A program made the position numbers and the translations under genes. The notes beneath the pieces were generated by a model. That model searched no databases, was not told the origin of the DNA, and saw only the letters and a list, made by a program, of their open reading frames with translations. 5,610 nucleotides of DNA from Pseudomonadota bacterium (lineage in GTDB: Bacteria > Myxococcota > Bradymonadia > UBA4248). Positions within the stretch are counted from its first letter, which is position 1. Each line of letters starts with the position of its first letter. The DNA lies in NCBI GenBank assembly GCA_017629415.1, contig JAGBXG010000064.1, forward strand, positions 1-5,610. The letters run 5' to 3'. Below, piece after piece: positions 1-5,606 of the stretch.

Positions 1-240
1 AATGGTGGGGAAGATTGCTTGCATACTCTCCAAGGCAACTTGGCTCTGCGTTTCTCTGCGCAACTGTTCTGTCAAGGACGCAGCAACTTCATAGCGGAGG
101 GCATCGGAAATGATGACATAGATTTTGCTGTCTGAAGGTTTCACCTTTTTCCGATAAAACTCTTCCTGACTGTCCACATCCAGCACGCGCCCGTATTCAC
201 GAAGGTTGTCTGCACAGGCATCCGACCAATTATTCCCCAG
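1..240 (-). pseudogene. pglZ: 5'-truncated PglZ (BREX-type alkaline phosphatase superfamily) fragment, continues past the left edge
   Basis: The minus-strand frame reads LGNNWSDACADNLREYG, then a linker, then YVIISDALRYEVA (motif SDALRYE at 108-88) and a segment ending ALESMQAIFPTI at the window edge. Hydrophobic strand plus SDALRYE is the hallmark of PglZ; its Asp is expected to be a metal ligand of the alkaline phosphatase fold. PglZ is a core component of BREX and Pgl phage defence. In full-length BREX PglZ several hundred residues precede this motif. Here the frame is open only from 285, begins inside a hairpin repeat (in-frame TGA at 288-286), and has no ATG before the SDALRY motif. The one GTG (186-184) has no Shine-Dalgarno sequence. 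I therefore infer a gene that lost its 5' half at the repeat. The 3' part lies outside the window, so its state is unknown. The family call is firm; pseudogene status is somewhat less so. Confidence 0.75.
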
Positions 241-243
241 CCG

Positions 244-300
244 TATGCCCGAACGGGCATAGGCGGCGCGGCTTGGCGTATGCCGTCAGGCATAGCCAAG
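244..300. repeat. REP-like double hairpin (copy C) between the histidine kinase and pglZ fragment
   Basis: Two hairpins stand side by side. The first (244-261) pairs TATGCCC with GGGCATA around a GAAC loop. The second (272-300) pairs CTTGGC+TATGCC with GGCATA+GCCAAG around a GTCA loop and leaves one bulged G at 278. No T-tract follows on either strand, so a canonical intrinsic terminator is not evident, although a stem here could protect the 3' end of the kinase mRNA. The second hairpin shares its core and its bulged G with the hairpin at 5573-5606, which lies in the opposite orientation. The pglZ homology starts immediately beyond this element. Confidence 0.75.
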
Positions 301-329
301 CTGTTTCAGGATAAACATCAAAATAAGAA

Positions 330-1220
330 TTAGACTTTGAGAGCGACAGTAAAGATGGCACCGCCATCGGGATGGTCGTCTACAGTCAGTTCGGCATTGT
401 ATTGGGTGGCGAAATCTTTGACGATAGAAAGGCCGAGACCGAAACCAGGGATGCCCGAGTCGGTTGTGTTAAAACCGCGTTCAAAAGGTTCGAAGATTTG
501 TTTGCGCCAGGCTTTTGGAATGCCTGTGCCTTCGTCGCGAACGGTGAGGATGCAGCGCTCGTCAGCATGTTTGAGCGTAATGTGTACACAGCCCGGACCG
601 CCGTGAGTGAGGGCATTGCGGACCAAGTTGGAAGCCATGTTCGTAAAATCGTTGGCATCGACATGGATTTCCGGCAAATTTTCATCCATGCGAATATCCA
701 GACGTTCCGCATTATCGGGATCGTCCAAGTAGGGCTGAAGCGCATTGCTCAGAGTTTTGCCGATATCGATTGCTTCTAAAGATTTGGGCGCTTTTTGTTG
801 ACGCGCTTCAAGGATTTGTTCCGTGAGATTTTCAAGACGCTGAATTTCTTCATTCATGTGCGCAAGAAGCTCATTTTCTTCGGCTTCATCTTTGAAACGG
901 TGCATCAGCAAAGTGTCGGCATACATGCGGATAGAAGTGAGCGGCGTTCGGAGCTCGTGCGAAACTTGGGCAATAAAGTTGGCTTGAGAACGGTTATAAC
1001 GGTTCTGACGAATGATAAAAACGAGTGCGACAATGGAACCGGCAATGCCCCAGACGGCAAAAACTGTCGTCAGTACGCCAAGGGCGATGTCACCCCCGCT
1101 CTCGTGTGAAGCGAGCAAAACAATGCCAGTGACGAGGTTTGCGATGGATGAGAGAAGCGCGCAGGAGGCGATAATCCAGGGGACGCTAGAAGATGTTTTG
1201 ATGGGAAGTGTGCGTTTCAT
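330..1220 (-). CDS. Membrane-bound sensor histidine kinase with minimal periplasmic loop
   Basis: This is a complete two-component sensor kinase of 296 residues. Two transmembrane segments (about residues 14-37 and 45-70) are joined by only about eight residues (roughly SHESGGDI), so there is no extracytoplasmic sensor domain and no HAMP or PAS. The HisKA box FIAQVSHELRTPLTSIRMY has the phosphoacceptor at His88. HATPase_c follows with the N box NLVRNALTHG (198-207), G1 DEGTGIP (229-235), F box FEPFERG (243-249) and G2 GFGLGLS (259-265). The kinase should autophosphorylate and pass phosphate to a response regulator, but none is present in the window. The ATG overlaps the lipoprotein stop (ATGA), indicating translational coupling. 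The short loop suggests an intramembrane-sensing kinase that may read a partner protein or membrane state; the lipoprotein encoded just upstream is the obvious candidate, by position only. Confidence 0.96.
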   Translation of the reverse strand: MKRTLPIKTSSSVPWIIASCALLSSIANLVTGIVLLASHESGGDIALGVLTTVFAVWGIAGSIVALVFIIRQNRYNRSQANFIAQVSHELRTPLTSIRMYADTLLMHRFKDEAEENELLAHMNEEIQRLENLTEQILEARQQKAPKSLEAIDIGKTLSNALQPYLDDPDNAERLDIRMDENLPEIHVDANDFTNMASNLVRNALTHGGPGCVHITLKHADERCILTVRDEGTGIPKAWRKQIFEPFERGFNTTDSGIPGFGLGLSIVKDFATQYNAELTVDDHPDGGAIFTVALKV

Positions 1221-2089
1221 GGTTCCACTTTGCCAATGGATTTGAGCATCAAGTCAAAGTCGCCGAGGGCTGTGCTGATGACCATGCGGATTGGGGTTTT
1301 CATTTCGTCAGTGGCCAGCCAAGCTGTAGCCAGCAGATAAGATTCGACTTGAACTTTGCGTTCGGGTTCAATGTAAACGCCGCTTAAAGCCCCGCGAGGC
1401 GCTTGGGCTTCGCTGCGCTCACGCCAGATCTCGTATTTTTGGGCTTCTACAAAACCATCTGGAGTCCAGACATCTTCCTTGGCAACGACTTTTAATTCAA
1501 TGCGGTTCAAAGTCCAGCCGTCAAACGAATAATTGATATAGCTTTTGCCGACTTCAAGCTGGCGTGCTCGCGTGTGAAAGACCCAAACAATGGAATCCAT
1601 CGTACCCTCGGGCAAGATGAAATCGCGTTTGACAGTGCGTTCTTTTTGGGTACGCTCCACAGAGGCAATCTGGTCATCATTCCAGAACCAAACATTGTAA
1701 GAACGCTCGCGATTATTTTCATCCATGTGCTTGAAGCTGTAAATCGTTTCCCAAGTATCGGGATCGATATAAGCTTCGGCGCGATCGTCAATGCGCGCAA
1801 ACAAACGAATGATCGATTTTGAAGCGGCTGTGCCGATAATAGGAATATAGCGCGTACCGTCTTCCATTGTGCTTTCATAACCTACTTGAATGATGGCATC
1901 TGCGATGGAAGCTTTGGTGGCCACGTGACGCGCATCAAATGTCATGACCTCACCTTGAAACGGAAATACCCCGCGAGACACGTGACGGGGAGAACTCATT
2001 GGAGCTTCTTCAATCACAGTCTGAGATGTCGTGGCACATCCCAGGACACTCAAAGATGTCGCCAAAAAAGCTATGGGCAAGATTCGCAT
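1217..2089 (-). CDS. DUF3108 domain lipoprotein
   Basis: The protein has 290 residues from the chosen ATG. An in-frame TTG two codons earlier (2095) sits too close to the AGGA ribosome binding site, whereas the ATG at 2089 lies 8 nt from it. The N-terminus MRILPIAFLATSLSVLGC is a type II signal peptide with lipidation expected at Cys18. The mature part begins with a low-complexity linker, and from about residue 43 (FQGEVMTFDAR) follows a DUF3108 pattern: an opening GE-type motif, a stretch ending SIIRLFARIDDRAEAYIDP, and beta-rich segments through to residue 285. DUF3108 proteins are periplasmic or lipid-anchored beta-structured proteins of unknown molecular function. The residue after Cys is Ala, so outer-membrane sorting is likely if the organism uses the Lol rule. 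The gene is coupled to the downstream histidine kinase by a 4-bp overlap. Only 38 nt separate its start from repeat A, so its promoter must lie in or beyond that repeat, or it is read from btpA. Confidence 0.85.
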   Translation of the reverse strand: MRILPIAFLATSLSVLGCATTSQTVIEEAPMSSPRHVSRGVFPFQGEVMTFDARHVATKASIADAIIQVGYESTMEDGTRYIPIIGTAASKSIIRLFARIDDRAEAYIDPDTWETIYSFKHMDENNRERSYNVWFWNDDQIASVERTQKERTVKRDFILPEGTMDSIVWVFHTRARQLEVGKSYINYSFDGWTLNRIELKVVAKEDVWTPDGFVEAQKYEIWRERSEAQAPRGALSGVYIEPERKVQVESYLLATAWLATDEMKTPIRMVISTALGDFDLMLKSIGKVEP

Positions 2090-2127
2090 GCTCAATTTCC
2101 TATTTGATTGGTTTTATTTTTTATTTC

Positions 2128-2256
2128 TTGGGGCTCCGCCCCAAACCCTGCCGGGGCTTTGCCCCGGACCCCACCAAAGGGGCTGAGCCCCTTTGGAATT
2201 CCGCAATGATGGGTGTTTTTCGTGGTTTGGACGGGTACTGGTTGCTGAATTTTGGG
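2128..2256 (+). repeat. Three-hairpin intergenic repeat, copy A
   Basis: Three perfect hairpins with 3-nt loops follow each other: 2128-2144 (TTGGGGC/GCCCCAA), 2151-2167 (CCGGGGC/GCCCCGG) and 2174-2196 (CCAAAGGGGC/GCCCCTTTGG). A non-palindromic tail follows with GGGTGTTTTTCGTGG (2211-2225) and ACGGGTACTGGTT (2231-2243). Copy B, read on the minus strand, matches it without gaps across 2131-2244; by hand I count 16 differences in 114 positions, about 86% identity. The orientation of A is opposite to every gene in the window. It fills most of the space between btpA and the lipoprotein gene. Confidence 0.9.
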
Positions 2257-2294
2257 GGGCGAAATGGGACCCAGTATCCCATTCCGCCTTGGAA

Positions 2295-2331
2295 CTTTGC
2301 ACCAAACCCTGCCGTGGTTGTGCCCCGGTGC
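2295..2331 (+). repeat. Degenerate partial copy (A') of the three-hairpin repeat abutting the btpA stop
   Basis: The string CACCAAACCCTGCCG (2300-2314), followed by a GC-rich stretch ending TGCCCCGG, resembles the first two hairpins of copy A (CCCCAAACCCTGCCGGGG at 2139-2156, continuing to GCCCCGG). It has the same orientation, lies about 160 bp away, and has enough substitutions to break the stems. It looks like an older tandem insertion or a remnant of a duplication, and it ends exactly at the btpA stop codon. With the intact copy it accounts for most of the 242-nt gap between btpA and the lipoprotein gene. Confidence 0.5.
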
Positions 2332-3147
2332 CTATCCTTTGCAGACGGTTTCGAAGGTTTTGACCATTTTTTTGACGCGTTCGACGTCGACGGGGTTATG
2401 GACTTTGCCATCGACTTTGAGGGCGGTACCGACGATAGCGCCTTTAATGAAGCTTGCGTAATTGGCCATGGTTTCAGCTTTGGTACCCGAACCGAGGAGG
2501 ACGGGACGGCCATCGGCGGCACGGTGAACTTCTTCAAGCGTACGGCGATCGACGGGTTCGCCGGTACCGCTGCCTGTAACGATGACGGCATCTGCGCCGG
2601 CGCGGAGCAGGGTATCTTTCGTGGCATCGGTGGCAGAAAGCGGAGCCAAAGGCGTAGCATGCTTGACCAAGATATCGGCCAAAATGGCGATATGATTGGC
2701 GCCAAGCTGCTGACGGAAACGCAGAAGCTGATAAGCATCGCCTTCGATAATGCCTTGATCTGTGACGTATGCACCGGTCAAAACGTTGACGCGAATAAAG
2801 CGTGCGCCTACGGCAACTGCAATCCCCATGGCGGCAATCGCATCATTGCGCAGGCAGTTGATACCCAGAGCAACATCCGGATAAATGCGGCGTATTTCAT
2901 GGGCAATGATGGCCATCATTGCGGTATGGTGCGGCGGCATGGGTTGATCTGCCGTGCCCTTGGGGAAAGGTGCCGAACCGAAGTTTTCGATAATAATGGC
3001 ACGAATACCGCCAGCCACAAGAGCAGAAGCATCTGTCAGGGCAAATTTAATGATATCTTCGAGACTGCGGCCATCATATGCAGGATCGCCGGGAAGTGCG
3101 GGAAGATGTACGACACCGATTAAACCTTGAGGTTGCCATTTTTCCAT
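2332..3147 (-). CDS. btpA: BtpA/SgcQ family TIM-barrel protein
   Basis: This is a full-length family member of 271 residues. The family patterns occur in order: GVVHLPALPG (11-20), GGIRAIIIENFGSAPFPKG (46-64), GINCLRND (94-101), FIRVNVLTGAYVTDQGIIEG (about 116-135), ILADILVKHA, ADAVIVTGSGTGEPVD, PVLLGSGTKAETM and the C-terminal IVGTALKVDGKVHNPVD. These are the phosphate-binding loops and strand ends of a (beta/alpha)8 barrel. The founding member, cyanobacterial BtpA, is needed for photosystem I accumulation; E. coli SgcQ sits in a sugar operon. Most members, like this one, have no known reaction, and nothing nearby suggests photosynthesis. The ATG is set by a GGAG ribosome binding site 7 nt upstream (3158-3155). 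The gene stands alone between two inverted hairpin repeats and is probably transcribed separately from its neighbours. The family call is firm; the function is unknown. Confidence 0.93.
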   Translation of the reverse strand: MEKWQPQGLIGVVHLPALPGDPAYDGRSLEDIIKFALTDASALVAGGIRAIIIENFGSAPFPKGTADQPMPPHHTAMMAIIAHEIRRIYPDVALGINCLRNDAIAAMGIAVAVGARFIRVNVLTGAYVTDQGIIEGDAYQLLRFRQQLGANHIAILADILVKHATPLAPLSATDATKDTLLRAGADAVIVTGSGTGEPVDRRTLEEVHRAADGRPVLLGSGTKAETMANYASFIKGAIVGTALKVDGKVHNPVDVERVKKMVKTFETVCKG

Positions 3148-3221
3148 GAATTGACTCCAAATTAGTTTACACCAAATGAACGAATAGAATGGGGTGCTGA
3201 AGAGCTTTTTGGCTCGACTTG

Positions 3222-3353
3222 CCCCAAAACGTTATTAACCAGTACCCGTTTAACCCACGAAAAACACCCCACATTGTGGGATTCCAACGGGGCACAGCCC
3301 CTTTGGTAGGGTCCGGGGCAAAGCCCCGGTGGGGTGTGGGGCAAAGCCCCACA
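3222..3353 (-). repeat. Three-hairpin intergenic repeat, copy B (inverted relative to copy A)
   Basis: Read on the minus strand this copy has the same order as copy A: hairpins at 3353-3335 (TGTGGGGC/GCCCCACA), 3329-3313 (CCGGGGC/GCCCCGG) and 3306-3284 (one internal mismatch), all with 3-nt loops, then the tail with GTGTTTTTCGTGGG and ACGGGTACTGGTTA. It begins 12 nt after the stop of the DUF2357 fragment and ends about 75 nt before the btpA start. The conserved tails of A and B both point inward toward btpA. Its orientation matches the surrounding genes, unlike copy A. Confidence 0.9.
3260..3280 (-). terminator. Possible rho-independent terminator inside repeat copy B
   Basis: On the minus strand CCCAC-AAT-GTGGG (3280-3268) is followed by GTGTTTTT (3267-3260), a short stem with a small U-tract. 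It would end transcripts coming from the mcrB/DUF2357 side before btpA. The stem is only 5 bp. In copy A the equivalent stem is broken (CCGCAATGATGGG), so this may be chance rather than a conserved function of the repeat. Confidence 0.35.
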
Positions 3354-3365
3354 AAAAAAGCATTA

Positions 3366-3920
3366 TCAGCGGCCACCTTCGAGTGCCAGGTAGCTCTCGA
3401 GGATGACATGGTAATGGGGATCGAATTGTAGCAGTTGATTATCGAGCGGCAATGTCGTCAGCGGTGTGTATTTGAAGGCGGGTGAAAGACCGTCCCAAAT
3501 GGCGTTCAGGCGACGAATGATGCGCAAAAATTCGGGGAAATAGTCTCCTAAATCTTCGTCATGAGCAATGCCATAAGCAAAGCCTTTGAGTGTTTTTAGG
3601 CTATAGCGAACAAAATAGGCCACAAATTGATTGGCTGGTGTCAGTTCATGGCGGACAATGCGGCGGTCAAAAACTTTGAGAAACCGCCATTTTTGACCAT
3701 GACTGACGAAATGGCTGCGTCTGTCTGTGACGGCAAGCGCGCCGGGTTCATGTGCTGAAGCGCCGAGTAATGATGCCTCCAGAGCTTGAGCTTCCCCCAC
3801 GCCGACGTAAGGTGTTTCCACTCGAAGCTCGTGCTTTGGGTGGTCGCAAATCCCGCGTAATGCAACCCATAGTGCGGGACGTTCAAAGATTTGTAATAAT
3901 ATTTCGGCTTTGTTTTGCAT
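3366..3920 (-). CDS. DUF2357 (McrC-type partner) fragment without nuclease domain, probable remnant
   Basis: The frame has 184 residues. It contains LRGICDHPKHELRVETPYVGVGEAQALEASLL (about 21-52), then VRHELTPANQFVAYFVRYSLKTL (89-111), comparable to the TPENRFVK-type motif of DUF2357 proteins, and finally DPHYHVILESYLALEGGR at the C-terminus. DUF2357 proteins are partners of McrB-like GTPases, usually several hundred residues long with a C-terminal PD-(D/E)XK nuclease; here the protein stops where that part should begin. The N-terminal domain also seems missing: only about 90 residues precede the TPANQF motif, the ATG has no Shine-Dalgarno sequence, and an in-frame TGA lies 30 nt upstream (3950-3948). 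Repeat D lies upstream and repeat B begins 12 nt after the stop. I infer a remnant trimmed at both ends. A short partner-only protein is possible but less likely. The family call rests on motif recall and is moderate. Confidence 0.6.
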   Translation of the reverse strand: MQNKAEILLQIFERPALWVALRGICDHPKHELRVETPYVGVGEAQALEASLLGASAHEPGALAVTDRRSHFVSHGQKWRFLKVFDRRIVRHELTPANQFVAYFVRYSLKTLKGFAYGIAHDEDLGDYFPEFLRIIRRLNAIWDGLSPAFKYTPLTTLPLDNQLLQFDPHYHVILESYLALEGGR

Positions 3921-3960
3921 TTTATGGGGGATTAAAGAACAGATGCGTCAAATCTATTGT

Positions 3961-4011
3961 GGGTTCCATGGGACTCAGCCCCTTGGCGTATTGTGGAGCA
4001 GAGCCCCACAA
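3961..4011 (-). repeat. Shortened, decayed copy (D) of the three-hairpin repeat
   Basis: On the minus strand TTGTGGGGC-TCT-GCTCCACAA (4011-3991, one mismatched pair) matches the first hairpin of copy B, and the stretch CCAAGGGGCTGAGTCCCATGG (3986-3966) matches the third hairpin with two mismatched pairs. The segment after it, AACCCACAAT, matches the junction to the tail in copy B. The middle CCGGGGC hairpin is absent. It fills about half of the 119-nt gap between the mcrB-like stop and the DUF2357 fragment and has the same orientation as copy B, so D and B are direct repeats bracketing that fragment. Confidence 0.7.
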
Positions 4012-4039
4012 AAACTCGATACATGGAACGGACAGGGCC

Positions 4040-5461
4040 TTAGAAGAAGCTTGCCAATCCTGTTTCGAGCAGCTGCCGTGTCATACGGAACACTTTGTCT
4101 GCGGTCAGTGGATAGCTGGCGCGATCGCGTCCCATGCGTTTGAGGATGCCCGGCAGCTGACGGCCTTCGAGGATGTCGGCGACGAGTTCGGTTGCGATTT
4201 CGTGCAAACGTGCAAAGTCGTGTTCATTGGTGATGGCGAAGGCCAGGAATACGGGCAAAATCGACCCGAGTTTATCTTCACCGCCGCGCAGTTTAGGCAG
4301 AATTTTTGAGGCCATGCAGAAATCGCCCTGTTCAGCCCAGGTGCTTTGTGCCTGACCGATATAATCGAGCACTTCGCGGACGGTGCGGTATCCGAAATGC
4401 AGGTTTTCGGGGCGCAAAATGCGGTGCATGGTCAGCAGGGCATCGCGCGCATCTTCAAATCCGGGCCAGTCGTGGCAAACGCGCGCATAGTCCATTTCAT
4501 TGAATTCCATGACAAAGGCGCGATCAAGGACTTTGGGCGAAAACGAGAACGTCGTTTCATCGACGTTGACAGTTCCGATAATCGTGAGATTCGGCGTAAA
4601 GGTAATCTTAGGCGGAATCACGCGGTGCCAGTCAGCGCCATTGATGACATCCGACAATGCCACCGGCATTTTCTTGAGCATCATGCCTGAATTGGCTGCC
4701 GACAGATAATGGTAAGCCAGTGTCCAGGAACGGTCCATTTTGCCGATATAAAGCTGTTCGTGAACGCTGTCTTCTTTGCCGATTTCGCTTTTTGGCGCGG
4801 AAACGGTCCAAAGCGGCCGGTTAAACGGATGCACGGTCGAAAGTTCGCCCATCTTAATATCATCGCCGACGACCGTTGTCGGGCATTCCATCAGGCTTAA
4901 AATATCGGCCAGATAATATTCCACGCGAGCCAGGTTGAGCTCATCGAGAATAATGAAATGTCTTGGGGCAGCCGCGCCATAAGCCAAAAACTCGAGGTAT
5001 GCGTGCATGGCCACCAGGGTTGCGCTCGTTGGATAATACAGGCCGGTCAGCGGATTATAGTAACCCCAAATTTTCTGGGGATCTGTCCAGTCCGGACGCA
5101 CGGGCAAAAACGCCACGCGGTATTTCATGACATCATTGAGATTCGAACTGGCCAGCACTGCTGCGTCATGGGCGTCTTCCGGGTCGCGGATATCGATATA
5201 AGCATTGCCGTCAGAGCCCAAAATGTCGGGCACAATGCCATTCTTGGCCAACGTCACCTTAAACGCCTGTGCTGTTCCTTCACCGCTATACGACAGCCCG
5301 GTAAACTTGCCGTCTTCCAGCATGCCTGACGCAATACCGGCTGCAATGCGTCGCGCCAGCTGCGTTTTTCCCGAACCGCTGATGCCCGAAAGCAGCATAA
5401 AAGGCTTCGTCACCAGCGCCGTCACCAACGATTGAACCACACCACGTCTTTCTCGAATCAT
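4040..5461 (-). CDS. McrB-like AAA+ GTPase, motor subunit of a McrBC/LlaJI-type restriction system
   Basis: The protein has 473 residues from the ATG at 5461, preceded by GGGAGG 4 nt upstream; in-frame TTG (5473) and GTG codons lie in or before that ribosome binding site and are unlikely starts. Walker A GISGSGKT is at 26-33, Walker B FIILDELNLARVEYY at 169-183 (acidic pair D173/E174), and the McrB-type signature GTVNVDETT at 296-304, followed by FSPKVLDRA with the conserved Arg. The segment VRPDWTDPQKIWGYYNPLTGLYYPT (121-145) is typical of McrB-like proteins that pair with DUF2357 partners. In this family GTP hydrolysis drives translocation that activates the partner nuclease on modified or specific DNA. 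The helical C-terminus VFRMTRQLLETGLASFF looks like a natural family end, so the gene seems intact. Little precedes the AAA+ core, so no recognisable N-terminal DNA-reader domain is present; the partner or another protein would have to recognise the target. The expected partner downstream is only a fragment. Confidence 0.92.
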   Translation of the reverse strand: MIRERRGVVQSLVTALVTKPFMLLSGISGSGKTQLARRIAAGIASGMLEDGKFTGLSYSGEGTAQAFKVTLAKNGIVPDILGSDGNAYIDIRDPEDAHDAAVLASSNLNDVMKYRVAFLPVRPDWTDPQKIWGYYNPLTGLYYPTSATLVAMHAYLEFLAYGAAAPRHFIILDELNLARVEYYLADILSLMECPTTVVGDDIKMGELSTVHPFNRPLWTVSAPKSEIGKEDSVHEQLYIGKMDRSWTLAYHYLSAANSGMMLKKMPVALSDVINGADWHRVIPPKITFTPNLTIIGTVNVDETTFSFSPKVLDRAFVMEFNEMDYARVCHDWPGFEDARDALLTMHRILRPENLHFGYRTVREVLDYIGQAQSTWAEQGDFCMASKILPKLRGGEDKLGSILPVFLAFAITNEHDFARLHEIATELVADILEGRQLPGILKRMGRDRASYPLTADKVFRMTRQLLETGLASFF

Positions 5462-5492
5462 CACACCTCCCAAAAGAGATCACAAAACTGCC

Positions 5493-5506
5493 ATATGATA
5501 ACATAT
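5493..5506. promoter_or_regulatory. Small palindrome overlapping the candidate -10, possible operator
   Basis: ATATG and CATAT form inverted half-sites separated by ATAA, and they cover the proposed -10 hexamer of the mcrB-like gene. Restriction genes are often repressed by small dimeric regulators that bind such sites, but no regulator gene is visible here and an A/T-rich 5-bp half-site can arise by chance. Confidence 0.25.
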
Positions 5507-5527
5507 TTTTCAGATTTTCGGCATCAA
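5500..5527 (-). promoter_or_regulatory. Candidate sigma70-type promoter of the mcrB-like gene
   Basis: TTGATG (5527-5522) and TATGTT (5505-5500) are separated by 16 nt in an A/T-rich stretch. The -10 lies 38 nt before the ATG, leaving a short leader that contains the GGGAGG ribosome binding site. The match to consensus is partial, so this is a suggestion rather than a firm call. Confidence 0.4.
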
Positions 5528-5572
5528 TCATCAGACTGCATGATATCACTTCAGACTTGTGTGTCTTGAATG

Positions 5573-5606
5573 CCCGGCTATGCCGCCTGTTGCGGCATAC
5601 GCCGGG
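5573..5606. repeat. REP-like hairpin (copy E) upstream of the mcrB-like gene
   Basis: CCCGGC+TATGCCGC pairs with GCGGCATA+GCCGGG around a CTGTT loop, a 14-bp stem with a single bulged C at 5600. On the minus strand the bulge is a G between GGC and TATGCC, exactly as in the second hairpin of copy C on the plus strand. C and E are therefore the same kind of element in opposite orientation. The element is close to the window edge and may be longer. Confidence 0.75.

Noticed and set aside
286..318. Ten-codon ORF (MFILKQLGYA) right after the kinase stop
   Set aside because: No ribosome binding site, and its last codons lie in the hairpin repeat. It is mentioned only because it shares the pglZ frame.
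1999..3123. Long plus-strand open frame of 374 codons opposite btpA and repeat A
   Set aside because: It runs antisense through btpA, repeat A and the lipoprotein start. The opposite strand encodes recognisable family motifs with a good ribosome binding site, and this frame shows no domain pattern.
3167..3409. Open frame through repeat B whose translation (RGFAPDPTKGA core) resembles the same-frame translation of repeat A
   Set aside because: The shared peptide reflects shared DNA. Differences between the copies fall on codon positions 1 and 2 as often as on 3, and include many amino acid changes, so there is no sign of protein-level selection; the hairpins explain the conservation.
3991..4011. 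Hairpin after the mcrB-like stop as an intrinsic terminator
   Set aside because: On the minus strand the T-run lies before the stem rather than after it, so it does not fit a rho-independent terminator; it is better explained as repeat copy D.
5286..5549. Minus-strand 87-codon frame overlapping the start of the mcrB-like gene
   Set aside because: It is out of frame with the AAA+ gene, which carries all the recognisable motifs. The frame covers the Walker A region in a shifted phase and has no separate evidence.
244..5606. Hairpin repeats as a CRISPR array
   Set aside because: Copies are few, irregularly spaced by genes, in both orientations, and without spacer-length units.
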